Positions 45,634 to 55,129 of a stretch of DNA of 64,000 bases are shown here, one piece after another. The notes under the pieces are model-generated. The model worked only from the letters and a program-made list of their open reading frames with translations. It did not search any database and had not been told where the DNA came from. The number at the start of each line of letters is the position of its first letter. Position 1 is the first letter of the stretch. The stretch is from JAWWBS01 sp033720815 (GTDB lineage: Bacteria; Pseudomonadota; Gammaproteobacteria; Natronospirales; JAJUFS01). Both the position numbers and the translations under genes were made by a program. The stretch covers positions 47,009-111,008 of the forward strand of contig JAWWBT010000001.1 of assembly GCA_033720815.1 (NCBI GenBank). The letters are read 5' to 3'.

Positions 45634-47316
45634 ATGCAGTTTCACCAGGAAACGCGCCTTTTATGCGCTGCAGCAATTGCCGCTGCACTCGGCCTCACCG
45701 GCTGCGAACAGGCCAGCGAGCCCGCACCCAAGGAAACCATCACCGCCGCCGAGCTGATGCAGCACATCGAAGTGCTGTCGGCCGACGAATTCGGCGGGCG
45801 CGCCCCGGCCTCGGAAGGCGAGGAAAAGACCATCTCCTACCTCAAGGAGCAGTTTGCTGCCGCCGGAGCCGAACCCGGCAACGGCGATTCGTACTTCCAG
45901 GAAGTACCGCTGGTCGAGATGACCGTCACCGATTCGACGCCGCTGGAAATTGCCGTGCCCGAGGGTGAGCCCCTGAGCTTCAGCATGCCGGACCAGGCCG
46001 TCACCTGGACCAAGCGCGTTACCGACTCGGTCGCGCTGGAAAACAGCGAGATGGTCTTCGTCGGCTACGGCGTGGTCGCCCCGGAATACGGCTGGAATGA
46101 CTACGAAGGCCTCGATGTCGAAGGCAAGACCGTGGTCATGCTGGTCAATGATCCCGGCTATGCCCTCGGCGAAACCGCAGACAAGAGCCAGCTGTTCAAC
46201 GGCAAGGCCATGACCTACTACGGCCGCTGGACCTACAAGTTCGAGGAAGCCGCGCGCCAGGGTGCCGCCGGCGCAATCGTCATCCACGAAACCGGCCCGG
46301 CCGGCTATCCGTGGGAAGTGGTCTCGGGCAGCTGGACCGGCCCGCAGTTCGACCTGGTTGCCGAAGATCGCAACATGGGCCGCGCCGCCATCGAGGGCTG
46401 GATTTCCACCGACGCGGCAAATGCCCTGTTCGAGGCTGCTGGCCAGGATTTCGAGGCACTCAAGGCCGCAGCGCTGACGGCAGATTTCGAGCCCGTGCCG
46501 CTGGGAACGAGTGCATCGATCTCGCTGGAAAACAGCATCCGCGAATCGGTCTCGCGCAACGTGATTGCCGCCATTCCCGGTACGACCCGTCCCGAGGAAA
46601 CGATCATCTACACGGCCCACTGGGATCACATCGGTACTGACCCGTCGCTGGAAGACGGCATCTACAACGGGGCCGTGGATAACGCTTCGGGTACCGGCGC
46701 GCTGGTCGAGCTGGCTGAAGCCCACGCGGCTGCGGGCCCGATGGATCGCACGGTCGTGTTCCTCGCGGTGACCGCCGAGGAATCCGGCCTGCTGGGCTCC
46801 CGCTGGTACGCGGAGAACCCGGTCTACCCGCTCGACAAGACCGTCGCGGCGATCAACATGGACTCGATGAATGTCTACGGACCGACCTCCGATGTCGTTG
46901 TTGTCGGGTATGGCAACTCGGAACTGGAGGAGTACCTTGCCACGGCCGCAAAGGCACAGGGTCGCGAAATCCTGCCGGAAGAACACCCGGAGCGCGGCTA
47001 CTACTACCGCTCTGATCACTTCAATTTCGCCAAGCAGGGTGTGCCGGCGCTGTATGCAGAAAGTGGCTCTGATTACATCGGCGAGAACGCCGAAGCGGCT
47101 GCAGAACATGCCGAGGCGTATACCGCCGAGCGTTATCACAAGCCGTCTGACGAGATCCAGCCGTGGTTCAACCTCGAGGGTGCGGTCGACGACCTGCGGC
47201 TCTACTTTGAAGTGGCACAGATGCTGGGCAACTCCGACGCCTGGCCGAACTGGTACGAAGGCAATGAATTCCGGGCTATCCGCGATGCCTCGCGAGAGGA
47301 TGCGGCCGGGCAGTAA
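45634..47316 (+). CDS. M28-family zinc aminopeptidase lipoprotein with PA domain
   Basis: 560 residues; lipoprotein signal ending LTGC (C24), RBS AAGGAG. A protease-associated domain lies at ~120-270 (VGYGVVAPEYGWNDYEGLDVEGKTVVMLVNDPG, GAAGAIVIHETGPAGYP). The M28 catalytic domain has HWDHIG (zinc H and D), VDNASGTGALVELA, the catalytic pair in TAEESGLLGS, MDSMNVYG and RSDHFNFAKQGVPAL. It should remove N-terminal residues from peptides in the periplasm or at the outer membrane. Subfamily substrate is not evident. Confidence 0.93.
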   Translation: MQFHQETRLLCAAAIAAALGLTGCEQASEPAPKETITAAELMQHIEVLSADEFGGRAPASEGEEKTISYLKEQFAAAGAEPGNGDSYFQEVPLVEMTVTDSTPLEIAVPEGEPLSFSMPDQAVTWTKRVTDSVALENSEMVFVGYGVVAPEYGWNDYEGLDVEGKTVVMLVNDPGYALGETADKSQLFNGKAMTYYGRWTYKFEEAARQGAAGAIVIHETGPAGYPWEVVSGSWTGPQFDLVAEDRNMGRAAIEGWISTDAANALFEAAGQDFEALKAAALTADFEPVPLGTSASISLENSIRESVSRNVIAAIPGTTRPEETIIYTAHWDHIGTDPSLEDGIYNGAVDNASGTGALVELAEAHAAAGPMDRTVVFLAVTAEESGLLGSRWYAENPVYPLDKTVAAINMDSMNVYGPTSDVVVVGYGNSELEEYLATAAKAQGREILPEEHPERGYYYRSDHFNFAKQGVPALYAESGSDYIGENAEAAAEHAEAYTAERYHKPSDEIQPWFNLEGAVDDLRLYFEVAQMLGNSDAWPNWYEGNEFRAIRDASREDAAGQ

Positions 47317-47352
47317 TTCGCTACCGACCATCGAAAAGAAGCGTTAAAAATG

Positions 47353-47383
47353 ACCGGGGGTTGCCGATGGAACCCCCGGTTTA
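47353..47383 (+). terminator. Terminator of the M28 peptidase gene
   Basis: ACCGGGGGTT (47353-47362) pairs with AACCCCCGGT (47371-47380) around an eight-base loop, followed by TTATGG. The stem is strong but the T tract is poor. Confidence 0.6.
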
Positions 47384-47431
47384 TGGTTAAATTGGCACTG
47401 CACACCCAGAAATCGTTGGTACCGATCACCC

Positions 47432-48757
47432 ATGAATGTTTTGGTCATAGATCCGTCGAAAGTCTTCCGCACCGTGTGGGACCGCATGGTGCTGCGGATT
47501 GGCCAGGAGCCCGTATCGGTTGAAACCGGCGAACAGGGTCTTGAGGTGTTGCGGAGCCGCCACATCGACCTGGTGTGCGTGTCGTTGTCGTTGCCGGACA
47601 TGACCGGCATCGATTTCTGCAAGGAACTGCGAGCCCAGAAGCAGCATCGCAACATTCCCGTCATTCTCCTGACATCGACCGACGACAAGGCGGTGCGCGA
47701 ACGCGCCTTCAAGGCCGGCATCACCGAAATTCATTCGAAGAGCGATGTCGACGCGCTGCTGCAGCGTGTGAAGATCTTCGTCAATGAAATGGGCCGCCAC
47801 ATTTCCGGTCGCGTGCTGTACATCGAGGACTCTTCCGTGGTCGCGCACGTGATGATCGGCATCCTCGACGAGATGGAACTCGAGGTCGATCACTTCACCA
47901 GCGCAGACGAAGCCTTCGAGAATTTCCAGTCGGTCAACTACGACCTGATCATTTCCGACATCATGGTCGAAGGACAGATGTCGGGTGTAGGACTTGTCAC
48001 GAAGATCCGCAGCATGGACGGCGAGAAATCACGCGTACCGATTCTTGCGGTATCGGGCCTGGATGATTCGGTGCGCCGCGCTGAACTGTTCCGTCTCGGC
48101 ATCAACGATTTCATTTCCAAGCCGCCGGTCAAGCAGGAAGTGATCGCGCGTGTAACCAACCTGATCACGAACAAGCAACTGTTCGACCAGGTGAAGATGC
48201 AGCAGCAGCATCTCTACGAACTCGCCATGCGCGACCATCTCACCGGCCTGTACAACCGTAACTCGCTGAAGGAATTCGCCAACAAGTATTTCAGCGAAGC
48301 AGCCCGCCACGAATACCCGCTTAGCCTGGTGCTGATCGATCTCGATCACTTCAAGTCGATCAACGACAACCACGGCCACCTTGCCGGTGACTCCGTGCTT
48401 GAACAGGTAGGCGAGATGTTGCGCAACAACTGCCGGGAAGGTGATTTTGCAGCACGCTTCGGCGGTGAGGAATTCCTGCTGATCCTGCCGCACTGCGACC
48501 TGTCCAGTGCAAGGACCAAGGCAGAACTCATCCGCAAGGAAATCGAGCAGCTGGAGCCGGAAGGCATTGCCATCACCGCAAGCCTCGGCATCACTGCGCG
48601 CCCGCGCGGCACGGCCGCCGACCTCGAAACACTGTTCAAGGTCGCCGACGCGGCCGTCTATGAAGCAAAGCACCGTGGTCGCAACTGCATCATTGCGAAG
48701 AAGTACAAGGGCGGCCCTGACAACGACAAGGCGCCCGCCCCCGCTACAGGTAGCTGA
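47432..48757 (+). CDS. REC-REC-GGDEF response regulator (PleD-like diguanylate cyclase)
   Basis: 441 residues. The first receiver (~1-118) has lost its phospho-acceptor: S51 stands where Asp is expected (LVCVSLSLPDMTG). The second receiver (~125-245) has D176 (LIISDIMVEG) and K230 (FISKPP) and should be active. The GGDEF domain has G344-G-E-E-F348 and an REGD inhibitory site five residues before it. In PleD too, only one of two receivers takes phosphate, though there it is the first. No kinase is adjacent. There is no clear Shine-Dalgarno before the ATG. The 3' end overlaps the convergent gene by 14 bases. Confidence 0.92.
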   Translation: MNVLVIDPSKVFRTVWDRMVLRIGQEPVSVETGEQGLEVLRSRHIDLVCVSLSLPDMTGIDFCKELRAQKQHRNIPVILLTSTDDKAVRERAFKAGITEIHSKSDVDALLQRVKIFVNEMGRHISGRVLYIEDSSVVAHVMIGILDEMELEVDHFTSADEAFENFQSVNYDLIISDIMVEGQMSGVGLVTKIRSMDGEKSRVPILAVSGLDDSVRRAELFRLGINDFISKPPVKQEVIARVTNLITNKQLFDQVKMQQQHLYELAMRDHLTGLYNRNSLKEFANKYFSEAARHEYPLSLVLIDLDHFKSINDNHGHLAGDSVLEQVGEMLRNNCREGDFAARFGGEEFLLILPHCDLSSARTKAELIRKEIEQLEPEGIAITASLGITARPRGTAADLETLFKVADAAVYEAKHRGRNCIIAKKYKGGPDNDKAPAPATGS

Positions 48758-49934
48758 GCCACCAGTCCTTGCGACGACGCTTCAGCGCTGCGTACCACTT
48801 GCACACCGGGTACAGCAGCAAGAGCACTGCTACCCACACGCCATACGCCAGCCACAGGTTGTGCTCGTAGCCCGGCGGATATTGCTCCGGCGGCGCGAAC
48901 CACCATCCCGCCGTGCCATAGCGCAGCATCGAATAGACAATGGCACCGAGGTGGATCACCGGCACGTGGATCACATAATAGAAGAACGGCACGCGACCGA
49001 ATACGGTGATTGCATCGACAAACCGCCCACGCAGGTCTTCCAGGAACGGCAGGATCATCAGCGCCGGGCCCATCGTCATCATCAGGAACATCAGTGATGG
49101 CGGGTATTTCTCGGCGTTGAGGAAATTGATCAGCGTCTGCGAGGCATCGCCTTCAACCGCCACCCAGGCGGCCGGGTCACCGTAGATATTGAAACCCCGC
49201 AACACCAGCCAGCCAACCGTGAGGAATGCGCCGAGCACGAGCATCATGCGATCGCGATCCGCCCGTGTCTGTTGCAGGGCGCGACCAAAGGCAAAGCCCA
49301 GTGCCATCACGCCGATCCATGGCACCAGCGGATAGGCAATCCACAAACCCCAGGCCGGTGGTTCACCACCGAAGGGAATCCAGCCGCCATCGTGCAGGAA
49401 CATCCACAGCACCTGCATGAAACCCGGCTCCATCTCCACGGCGCGGATCCCGTCCAGCGCGTTATGCCCGACAACCAGCACGAAACCGAAAATCGTGACG
49501 GCAGCGATCGGCAGGTAGACCAGCAGCGACAGCACCATCATCGAGACACCAATCGCCCAGATGACCTGGAGGAAACTGAAGCCAGCAAGCGGTCCGCCCC
49601 AGCCGAGATTCACGATGGTCACTTCGACGACGACCAGCCAGAGCCCGCGGGTAAACAGGAAACGACTGAGTTCGCGGTCGGTACAACCGGTATTCTGCTG
49701 GTACAGGAATGCGCTGGTACCTGCCAGGAAGACAAAGACCGGTGCACAGAAATGCGTAATCCAGCGCGTCAGGAAGAGTGCGAGGCCCGGGTCATCCATG
49801 TCTTCGGGCGTCGGGCTGGGTGCCCAGAAATCCCGCACATGGTCGAGCGCCATCAGCACCATCACGATGCCGCGCATGAGGTCGATGGAACGAATGCGAT
49901 CCGCTATCGGCGGTGCGGCCATCTGCTGTGTCAT
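48744..49934 (-). CDS. DUF1624 / heparan-alpha-glucosaminide N-acetyltransferase-like membrane protein
   Basis: 396 residues, about ten transmembrane helices, RBS GAAGGGG. The opening RSIDLMRGIVMVLMALDHVRDFW and the following THFCAPVFVFLAGTSAFLY are hallmarks of the DUF1624/HGSNAT catalytic family, in which membrane proteins transfer acetyl groups across the membrane to sugars. Substrate unknown; a general acyltransferase-3-like role is the alternative. The coding end overlaps the GGEEF regulator (48744-48757). The DUF1761 gene lies upstream on the same strand. Confidence 0.85.
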   Translation of the reverse strand: MTQQMAAPPIADRIRSIDLMRGIVMVLMALDHVRDFWAPSPTPEDMDDPGLALFLTRWITHFCAPVFVFLAGTSAFLYQQNTGCTDRELSRFLFTRGLWLVVVEVTIVNLGWGGPLAGFSFLQVIWAIGVSMMVLSLLVYLPIAAVTIFGFVLVVGHNALDGIRAVEMEPGFMQVLWMFLHDGGWIPFGGEPPAWGLWIAYPLVPWIGVMALGFAFGRALQQTRADRDRMMLVLGAFLTVGWLVLRGFNIYGDPAAWVAVEGDASQTLINFLNAEKYPPSLMFLMMTMGPALMILPFLEDLRGRFVDAITVFGRVPFFYYVIHVPVIHLGAIVYSMLRYGTAGWWFAPPEQYPPGYEHNLWLAYGVWVAVLLLLYPVCKWYAALKRRRKDWWLSYL

Positions 49935-49985
49935 CGAGAATCCCCTTCTTCAGTAATCCGGCCGCACCGGTTTCAGGTACGTCGG

Positions 49986-50387
49986 TCAGCCCATGAACGC
50001 GAGCACGAGCGCCATCACCAGGGTGACCAGCAGGCGATGGCTGGAATCCACGAGCCAGGCGCCCAGGGAACGACGTGAAAAGATGGCTTCGGCAAGCGAC
50101 GGCGCAGCCGTGAAACCCGCCCAGAGCAGGAAGCCGATCCACAGTGCCGGTGCCGGCGACAGGCTGTCGGTGGCCACCAGCAGGAAATACAGCACCAGGG
50201 CCTGCACCAGCGTGCCGGCGATTGCCACGGCGTATTGCGGGGCGCCGCTGCGCCCTTCCTGGTCGGCTTCCATGGGGTTGTAGCGCGACCAGAACGGGCC
50301 GAACAGGAACGGTGCGTACCAGAGGCCACCTACGGCAAAACCTGCGGCAGCAGCGATGATGATTGCGATCAGGTCGAATTCGGCCAT
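49986..50387 (-). CDS. DUF1761 membrane protein
   Basis: 133 residues from the ATG at 50387, preceded by GGGGGA. Four transmembrane helices. The N-terminal IIIAAAAGFAVGGLWYAPFLFGPFW is the DUF1761 signature. No function is known for the family. It lies 51 bases ahead of the DUF1624 gene and probably shares its transcript. Confidence 0.85.
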   Translation of the reverse strand: MAEFDLIAIIIAAAAGFAVGGLWYAPFLFGPFWSRYNPMEADQEGRSGAPQYAVAIAGTLVQALVLYFLLVATDSLSPAPALWIGFLLWAGFTAAPSLAEAIFSRRSLGAWLVDSSHRLLVTLVMALVLAFMG

Positions 50388-50480
50388 GTTTCCCCCTATG
50401 TTGCCCTGCATTCAGTGTAGTCGCTGCACCAGCCTCGATGTGCAAGAATCGGGCGCTCTGGAAAAGCTATCGAGACAGGC

Positions 50481-51635
50481 ATGACCGAATCACGGCATAT
50501 CGAGACGCTCGGCGTGCACGCCGGCCGCGACATCGAGGGCAATGGCCTCGCTGTCACTCCTGCGATTTCGCCCAGCACCACCTTCCTGCGCGGCGAAGAC
50601 GGCAATTATCCCGGCGGCCACCAGTATTCACGCGGTTCCAATCCCACGCGTGCGCGGCTGGAAACCGCGCTGGCCGCGCTGGATGGCGCCAACGATGCAA
50701 TCGCCTTCGCCTCCGGCATGGCTGCAATCGCAGCAGTATTCCAGCTGCTGAAACCGGGTGATCACGCGATCGTTTCCTCCGACAGCTACCACGGCACGCG
50801 ACGCTACGTCAGCGAGTGGACCGAACCGCGCGGCATCGGCATCGACTTCGTGGATACCGCGGACACGGACGCCGTGCGGTCCGCGATGCGCAAGGAAACA
50901 CGGCTGCTCTGGATCGAATCGCCTTCGAACCCGCTGCTGACAATCAGTGATTTCGACGCCCTGGCGGAACTGGCAAGGCAGAACGATTGTCTCACCGCCT
51001 GTGATGCAACCCTGGCCACGCCTGTCCTGCAGCATACGCTGGATCACGGCATCGACATGGCCGTGCACAGCAGCACGAAATACCTCGGGGGTCACAGCGA
51101 CCTGCTCGGTGGTGTCGTCACCACGCGGGACAGTGCGCTTGCAGAGCGCCTGCACCAGTACCAGGTGGAAGCCGGAGCGGTTCCATCCGCCTTCGATGCC
51201 TGGCTGCTGCTGCGAAGCCTTGCCACGTTGAGCGTGCGCATCCGGCAGCAATCGGAGACCGCAATGCAGCTCGCCACCTGGCTGGAAGCCGATGAACGCA
51301 TCGAAGCCGTGCATTACCCGATGCTGGAATCGCACCGCCACCATGGTCGGGCCATGAAATACCTTGCCGGTGGCGGCGGCGTGTTGTCGCTCCAGTTGCG
51401 CGGCAAGGAGGCACAGGCGCGCCGCATGGCGAACGCCACCAAGGTATTCACGCAGGCAACGAGCCTTGGCGGCGTGGAAAGCCTCATCGAGCATCGCGCG
51501 TCCATCGAGGGCGCGCAGCGGCGCTCACCGGATAACCTGCTTCGCCTGTCCATCGGGCTTGAGCATGTGGAAGACCTGAAGAACGACCTGGCTGCCGCAA
51601 TGGATGCAGCAACAGCGGGTCGCCAATCGACGTAA
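50481..51635 (+). CDS. Cys/Met-metabolism PLP enzyme (cystathionine gamma-synthase type)
   Basis: 384 residues. The PLP lysine is K200 in MAVHSSTKYLGGHSD; YSRGSNPTR (49-57) binds the cofactor phosphate of the partner subunit, and SFASGMAA-type and ATKVFTQATSLGGVESLIEHRAS segments are conserved. The fold covers cystathionine gamma-synthase, cystathionine gamma-lyase and methionine gamma-lyase. The two lyases cannot be excluded; gamma-synthase is preferred from overall resemblance. It lies 16 bases ahead of a secreted S9 peptidase on the same strand. Confidence 0.85.
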   Translation: MTESRHIETLGVHAGRDIEGNGLAVTPAISPSTTFLRGEDGNYPGGHQYSRGSNPTRARLETALAALDGANDAIAFASGMAAIAAVFQLLKPGDHAIVSSDSYHGTRRYVSEWTEPRGIGIDFVDTADTDAVRSAMRKETRLLWIESPSNPLLTISDFDALAELARQNDCLTACDATLATPVLQHTLDHGIDMAVHSSTKYLGGHSDLLGGVVTTRDSALAERLHQYQVEAGAVPSAFDAWLLLRSLATLSVRIRQQSETAMQLATWLEADERIEAVHYPMLESHRHHGRAMKYLAGGGGVLSLQLRGKEAQARRMANATKVFTQATSLGGVESLIEHRASIEGAQRRSPDNLLRLSIGLEHVEDLKNDLAAAMDAATAGRQST

Positions 51636-51651
51636 AAAAGAAGGAGTCACC

Positions 51652-54126
51652 ATGAAACTTTCTCGCCACTCCCGCTTGGCGAGCCTGTTGGCCGCTGTCA
51701 TCGGTTCCAGCCTCGCGGCAGGACCTGTCGTGGCTGACGATTCCATGACGGAAGACGGGCTCAGCCTCGAAAAGATCATGCAGGACCCGGACTGGATCGG
51801 TAACCAGCCCATCAACGCCTACTTTGCCGACGACAACCGCACGATCTATTTCCAGCGCGAAGCCGAAGACGAGAACTTCAAGCACTGGTACAGCATTGCC
51901 GCGAACGGCGGCGAAGCCACGCTGCTCACGCCGGCACAGCGCGCCGACGTTCCTGCTCGAGGCGGCGAGCTAAGCCAGGACGGCAAGCGTCGTGTCGCTG
52001 CCAAGAATGGCGACATCTTCCTGTATTTCCTCGAAGAGGATCGCGTGCAACAGCTCACCCGTACCAGCGCGAACGAATCGTCGCCGTTCTTCATGGCCGA
52101 TGATCGTCGCATTGCCTGGACCGTGAACGGCAGCACGATGATCTTCGACCCGGCCTCGGGCCTCATCGAGGAAGCCGCTGTCGTTAAGGGCGAAAACGAT
52201 CCGCTGCGCGAATCGGAAAACTTCGACTACCTGGAAGACCAGCAGCTGCGACTCTTCTCGACACTGCGTCGCGAGAACCGTCGCGATGAAAGCGAGAAGG
52301 AACACAATCGGACGCTGCGTGACGCGGATCCGACGCGCATCGCACCGACGCTTTACCTCGGTGCAGATCGCAACATTCGCTTCTCCAGCCTTTCACCCAA
52401 TGGCCGTTACATGCTGGTCGTTTCGGAACCGAAGTCGCACGAGAACGGCAAGCAGGACAGCATGCCGAATTACGTGACCGAATCCGGTTACGTGAAGAAC
52501 CGTGATGTGCGCCCGCTGGTCGGACTGAACGCGCCGGCCCCGCACACGATCCATCTCATCGACCTGGAAGAGAATTCCGCGACCACGCTGGCGATGGACG
52601 AACTGCCGGGCATTGACGATGATCCGCTGGAAGACCTTCGCGACGATGCCATCGACTACCACGTCGAACAGGGCAACGACGAGGACGCCGTTGAGAAAGC
52701 ACTCAAAGCCCCGGAAATTCGCCCGGCCCAGGTCGAGGGCCTCGACTGGACGCGCGATGGTTCGATGGTCGCCGTGCAGGTGCACTCCGTCGATAACAAG
52801 GACCGCTGGATCGCCACCGTGGATTTCGATGACGGGGAACTCGAATCCCAGCATCGCCTAACGATGAACAAGGGCTGGATCAACTGGTACCACAACGATT
52901 TCGGCTGGCTGCCGGATAACCGCCTGTGGTTCCTTTCGGAAGAGACCGGCTACTCGCACCTTTACGTAAAGCGTCCGGGTGATCGGGCCGTGGCATTGAC
53001 CTCGGGTGACTACGTCGTGGCCGACCCGAAGGTCACCACTGACGGCAGCATGATCTACTACATCGCCAACCCGGAGCGCAGCGGTACCTTCAACATCTAT
53101 CGCGTACCGACACGCGCGAAGATGGCAGCAAAGCAGGTCAGCAGCATCAGCGTGCAGCCCTCCAGCCGCAGCGAGGACGACTGGGGCTACAGCCCGTTCG
53201 AGCTCTCCACGGACGGCGAATACCTGGTCTTCAAGCACGACGAGCCGACGCACCCCGCCGAGCTGTATGCGCAGGCGGTCAATGGCGGCGAACCGGTGAA
53301 ACTGACCGATTCCACCAGCGCGGAATTCAAGGCAGTGGACTGGGTCGCTCCGGAAATCGTCAAGGTACCGTCCACGCATTTCGATGGCACCATCACCGCG
53401 CGCGTGTACAAGCCGCGTGACTGGAGCCCGGACAAGGAATACCCCGCGGTAATGTTCGTGCACGGCGCTGGCTACCTGCACAACGCGCACGACGGCTGGT
53501 CGGTATATTTCCGCGAATTCATGTTCCACAACATCCTGCTGCGTCATGGCTACGTGGTGATGGACATGGACTACCGCGGCTCACGCGGCTACGGCGCGAA
53601 ATGGCGTAATGCGATCTACCGCCAGATGGGTCACCCGGAACTGGAAGACCTGCTCGATGGCAAGAAGTACATGGTCGACAACCTCGGCGTTAACGAAGAC
53701 CGCGTCGGCGTATATGGCGGTTCGTACGGTGGCTTCATGGCGTTCATGGCGCTCTTCCGCTCACCGGGCGAATGGGCGGCCGGCGCCGCACTGCGTCCCG
53801 TCACCGACTGGGCGCATTACAACCATCCGTACACGTCGAACATCCTGAACACACCGCTGGTCGACCCGATGGCTTACGAAAAGTCTTCGCCGATCGAATG
53901 GGCCGAGGATTACGACAACACGCCGATGCTGATTGCCCACGGCATGCAGGATGACAACGTGTTCTTCAAGGATTCGGTGCGGCTCGTGCAGCGCCTGATC
54001 GAGCTGAAGAAGGAGAACTTCGAAATTGCTCCCTATCCGCTCGACCCGCACGGCTTCGTGCATCCGGAATCCTGGCTGGACGAGTACCGTCGCATCTTCA
54101 AGCTGATGGAAGAGAACACGCAGTAA
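51652..54126 (+). CDS. Secreted S9 family peptidase (dipeptidyl-peptidase IV type)
   Basis: 824 residues from the ATG at 51652, preceded by AAGAAGGAG. Signal peptide cleaved near residue 29 (GPVVA-DD). A beta-propeller (~50-560) precedes the alpha/beta-hydrolase domain. The triad is S691 in YGGSYGGFMA, D767/D768 in GMQDDNVFF, and H800 in DPHGF. It should cleave dipeptides or short peptides in the periplasm. It lies close behind the cystathionine gamma-synthase-type gene and may be cotranscribed. A second S9 gene is at 62192. Confidence 0.93.
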   Translation: MKLSRHSRLASLLAAVIGSSLAAGPVVADDSMTEDGLSLEKIMQDPDWIGNQPINAYFADDNRTIYFQREAEDENFKHWYSIAANGGEATLLTPAQRADVPARGGELSQDGKRRVAAKNGDIFLYFLEEDRVQQLTRTSANESSPFFMADDRRIAWTVNGSTMIFDPASGLIEEAAVVKGENDPLRESENFDYLEDQQLRLFSTLRRENRRDESEKEHNRTLRDADPTRIAPTLYLGADRNIRFSSLSPNGRYMLVVSEPKSHENGKQDSMPNYVTESGYVKNRDVRPLVGLNAPAPHTIHLIDLEENSATTLAMDELPGIDDDPLEDLRDDAIDYHVEQGNDEDAVEKALKAPEIRPAQVEGLDWTRDGSMVAVQVHSVDNKDRWIATVDFDDGELESQHRLTMNKGWINWYHNDFGWLPDNRLWFLSEETGYSHLYVKRPGDRAVALTSGDYVVADPKVTTDGSMIYYIANPERSGTFNIYRVPTRAKMAAKQVSSISVQPSSRSEDDWGYSPFELSTDGEYLVFKHDEPTHPAELYAQAVNGGEPVKLTDSTSAEFKAVDWVAPEIVKVPSTHFDGTITARVYKPRDWSPDKEYPAVMFVHGAGYLHNAHDGWSVYFREFMFHNILLRHGYVVMDMDYRGSRGYGAKWRNAIYRQMGHPELEDLLDGKKYMVDNLGVNEDRVGVYGGSYGGFMAFMALFRSPGEWAAGAALRPVTDWAHYNHPYTSNILNTPLVDPMAYEKSSPIEWAEDYDNTPMLIAHGMQDDNVFFKDSVRLVQRLIELKKENFEIAPYPLDPHGFVHPESWLDEYRRIFKLMEENTQ

Positions 54127-54144
54127 TTCAAGCAGCATCGATGC

Positions 54145-54172
54145 AAGGGGCGCCTCCGGGCGCCCCTTTTTC
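54145..54172 (+). terminator. Rho-independent terminator of the S9 peptidase gene
   Basis: AAGGGGCGCC (54145-54154) pairs with GGCGCCCCTT (54159-54168) around loop TCCG, followed by TTTCTT. Confidence 0.9.
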
Positions 54173-54191
54173 TTATCCAGCCTCCGCGCTG

Positions 54192-54200
54192 TGATATAAC
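54192..54200 (+). promoter_or_regulatory. Extended -10 promoter of the methyltransferase gene
   Basis: TGATATAAC fits TGn-TATAAT with five of six in the hexamer. It lies 30 bases before the ATG at 54231, just behind the preceding terminator. There is no good -35. Confidence 0.55.
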
Positions 54201-54230
54201 GGCGTTCGCATTCGGCAAGCGGATTTCAAG

Positions 54231-55106
54231 ATGGCACGAGAAAAGATGGATACGCGCGAGCTTGGCCTGGTCCTCGGCCAGCAGATCCTCGGCGTGGATG
54301 ACCTGCATTACGGCTACTGGGATGACTCGCTGGAGCTGAGCTTCGCCAACCTGCCCACTGCACAGGCACGCTACACGGAGCAATTGCTTGATGTGTTCCC
54401 GCCGGCTGGCGAGACGAAGCGCGTGCTGGATGTTGGCTGCGGAACGGGAAACACCATGGCCGCGCTGATCAATCGCGGCTACCGGGTCGACGGCATGATT
54501 CCGTCTGCAAGTCTCGCCCGCATCGTACGCGAACGCATGGAAGCCCTGCCCGAGAACGATGCGCAGGTTTTCGAATGCAAGCTGGAAGAGTTCGACACCG
54601 AAAGGAACGCCGGGAAGTACGACGTGATCCTGTTCAGCGAGAGCTTCCAGTACATCTGGATGGAAGATTCCTTCCCGGTGCTCGAGAAGATTCTTCGACC
54701 GGGCGGTCGCATCATCATCTGCGACTTCTTCAAGACTCCCGCACATGAAGATGGGGGCGCAGGTGACCATGCAATGAGTGGCGGTCATCATCTCGATGAA
54801 TTCTACGAAGAGGTGAAGGCGCGCGGTTTCGATATCGAACTGGACCGCGACATCACGCCGCACATGAGCCCCAACTTCAAGCTGCTGAATGACCTGCTGA
54901 TGATCAAGACGAAGCCGGTACTTGAAACCTGTAGCCTCTACCTGGGCTCGCGATACCCGAAAACCTGGGGCTTCCTGAAGTGGGCGTTCAGGAAGCGCTG
55001 GAAGAAACTGAACTACAAGTACCTGTCCGGCCATCGCAGCCCGGAGGTGTTCGAGAAGTACAAGACCTATCGGCTGGTTATCCTGCGAGATGGACGCCGC
55101 GCCTGA
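54231..55106 (+). CDS. Class I SAM-dependent methyltransferase
   Basis: 291 residues. SAM-binding motif I is VLDVGCGTGNTMAAL (~65-79), with the post-motif strand GYRVDGMIPSASLA. The motif II/III region YDVILFSESFQYIWMEDSFPVLEKILRPGGRIIICDFF is of the methyltransferase 11/25 type. The C-terminal third (HHLDEFYEEVKARGF and a basic tail WAFRKRWKKLNYKYL) resembles small-molecule or lipid methyltransferases. Substrate not identifiable. An ATG at 54246 is an alternative start. It stands as a single-gene unit between two terminators. Confidence 0.8.
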   Translation: MAREKMDTRELGLVLGQQILGVDDLHYGYWDDSLELSFANLPTAQARYTEQLLDVFPPAGETKRVLDVGCGTGNTMAALINRGYRVDGMIPSASLARIVRERMEALPENDAQVFECKLEEFDTERNAGKYDVILFSESFQYIWMEDSFPVLEKILRPGGRIIICDFFKTPAHEDGGAGDHAMSGGHHLDEFYEEVKARGFDIELDRDITPHMSPNFKLLNDLLMIKTKPVLETCSLYLGSRYPKTWGFLKWAFRKRWKKLNYKYLSGHRSPEVFEKYKTYRLVILRDGRRA

Positions 55107-55129
55107 CCCAGGTGGCAGGAACATGCATG

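Noticed and set aside
45661..47331. Long open frame antisense to the M28 peptidase gene
   Set aside because: High-GC codon use in the peptidase gene keeps the opposite frame open; the translation has no recognisable domains and no proper start context.
47393..47408. TTGGCAC upstream of the REC-REC-GGDEF gene as a second sigma-54 promoter
   Set aside because: No GC doublet or TTGCA-like element follows at the required 12-base spacing.
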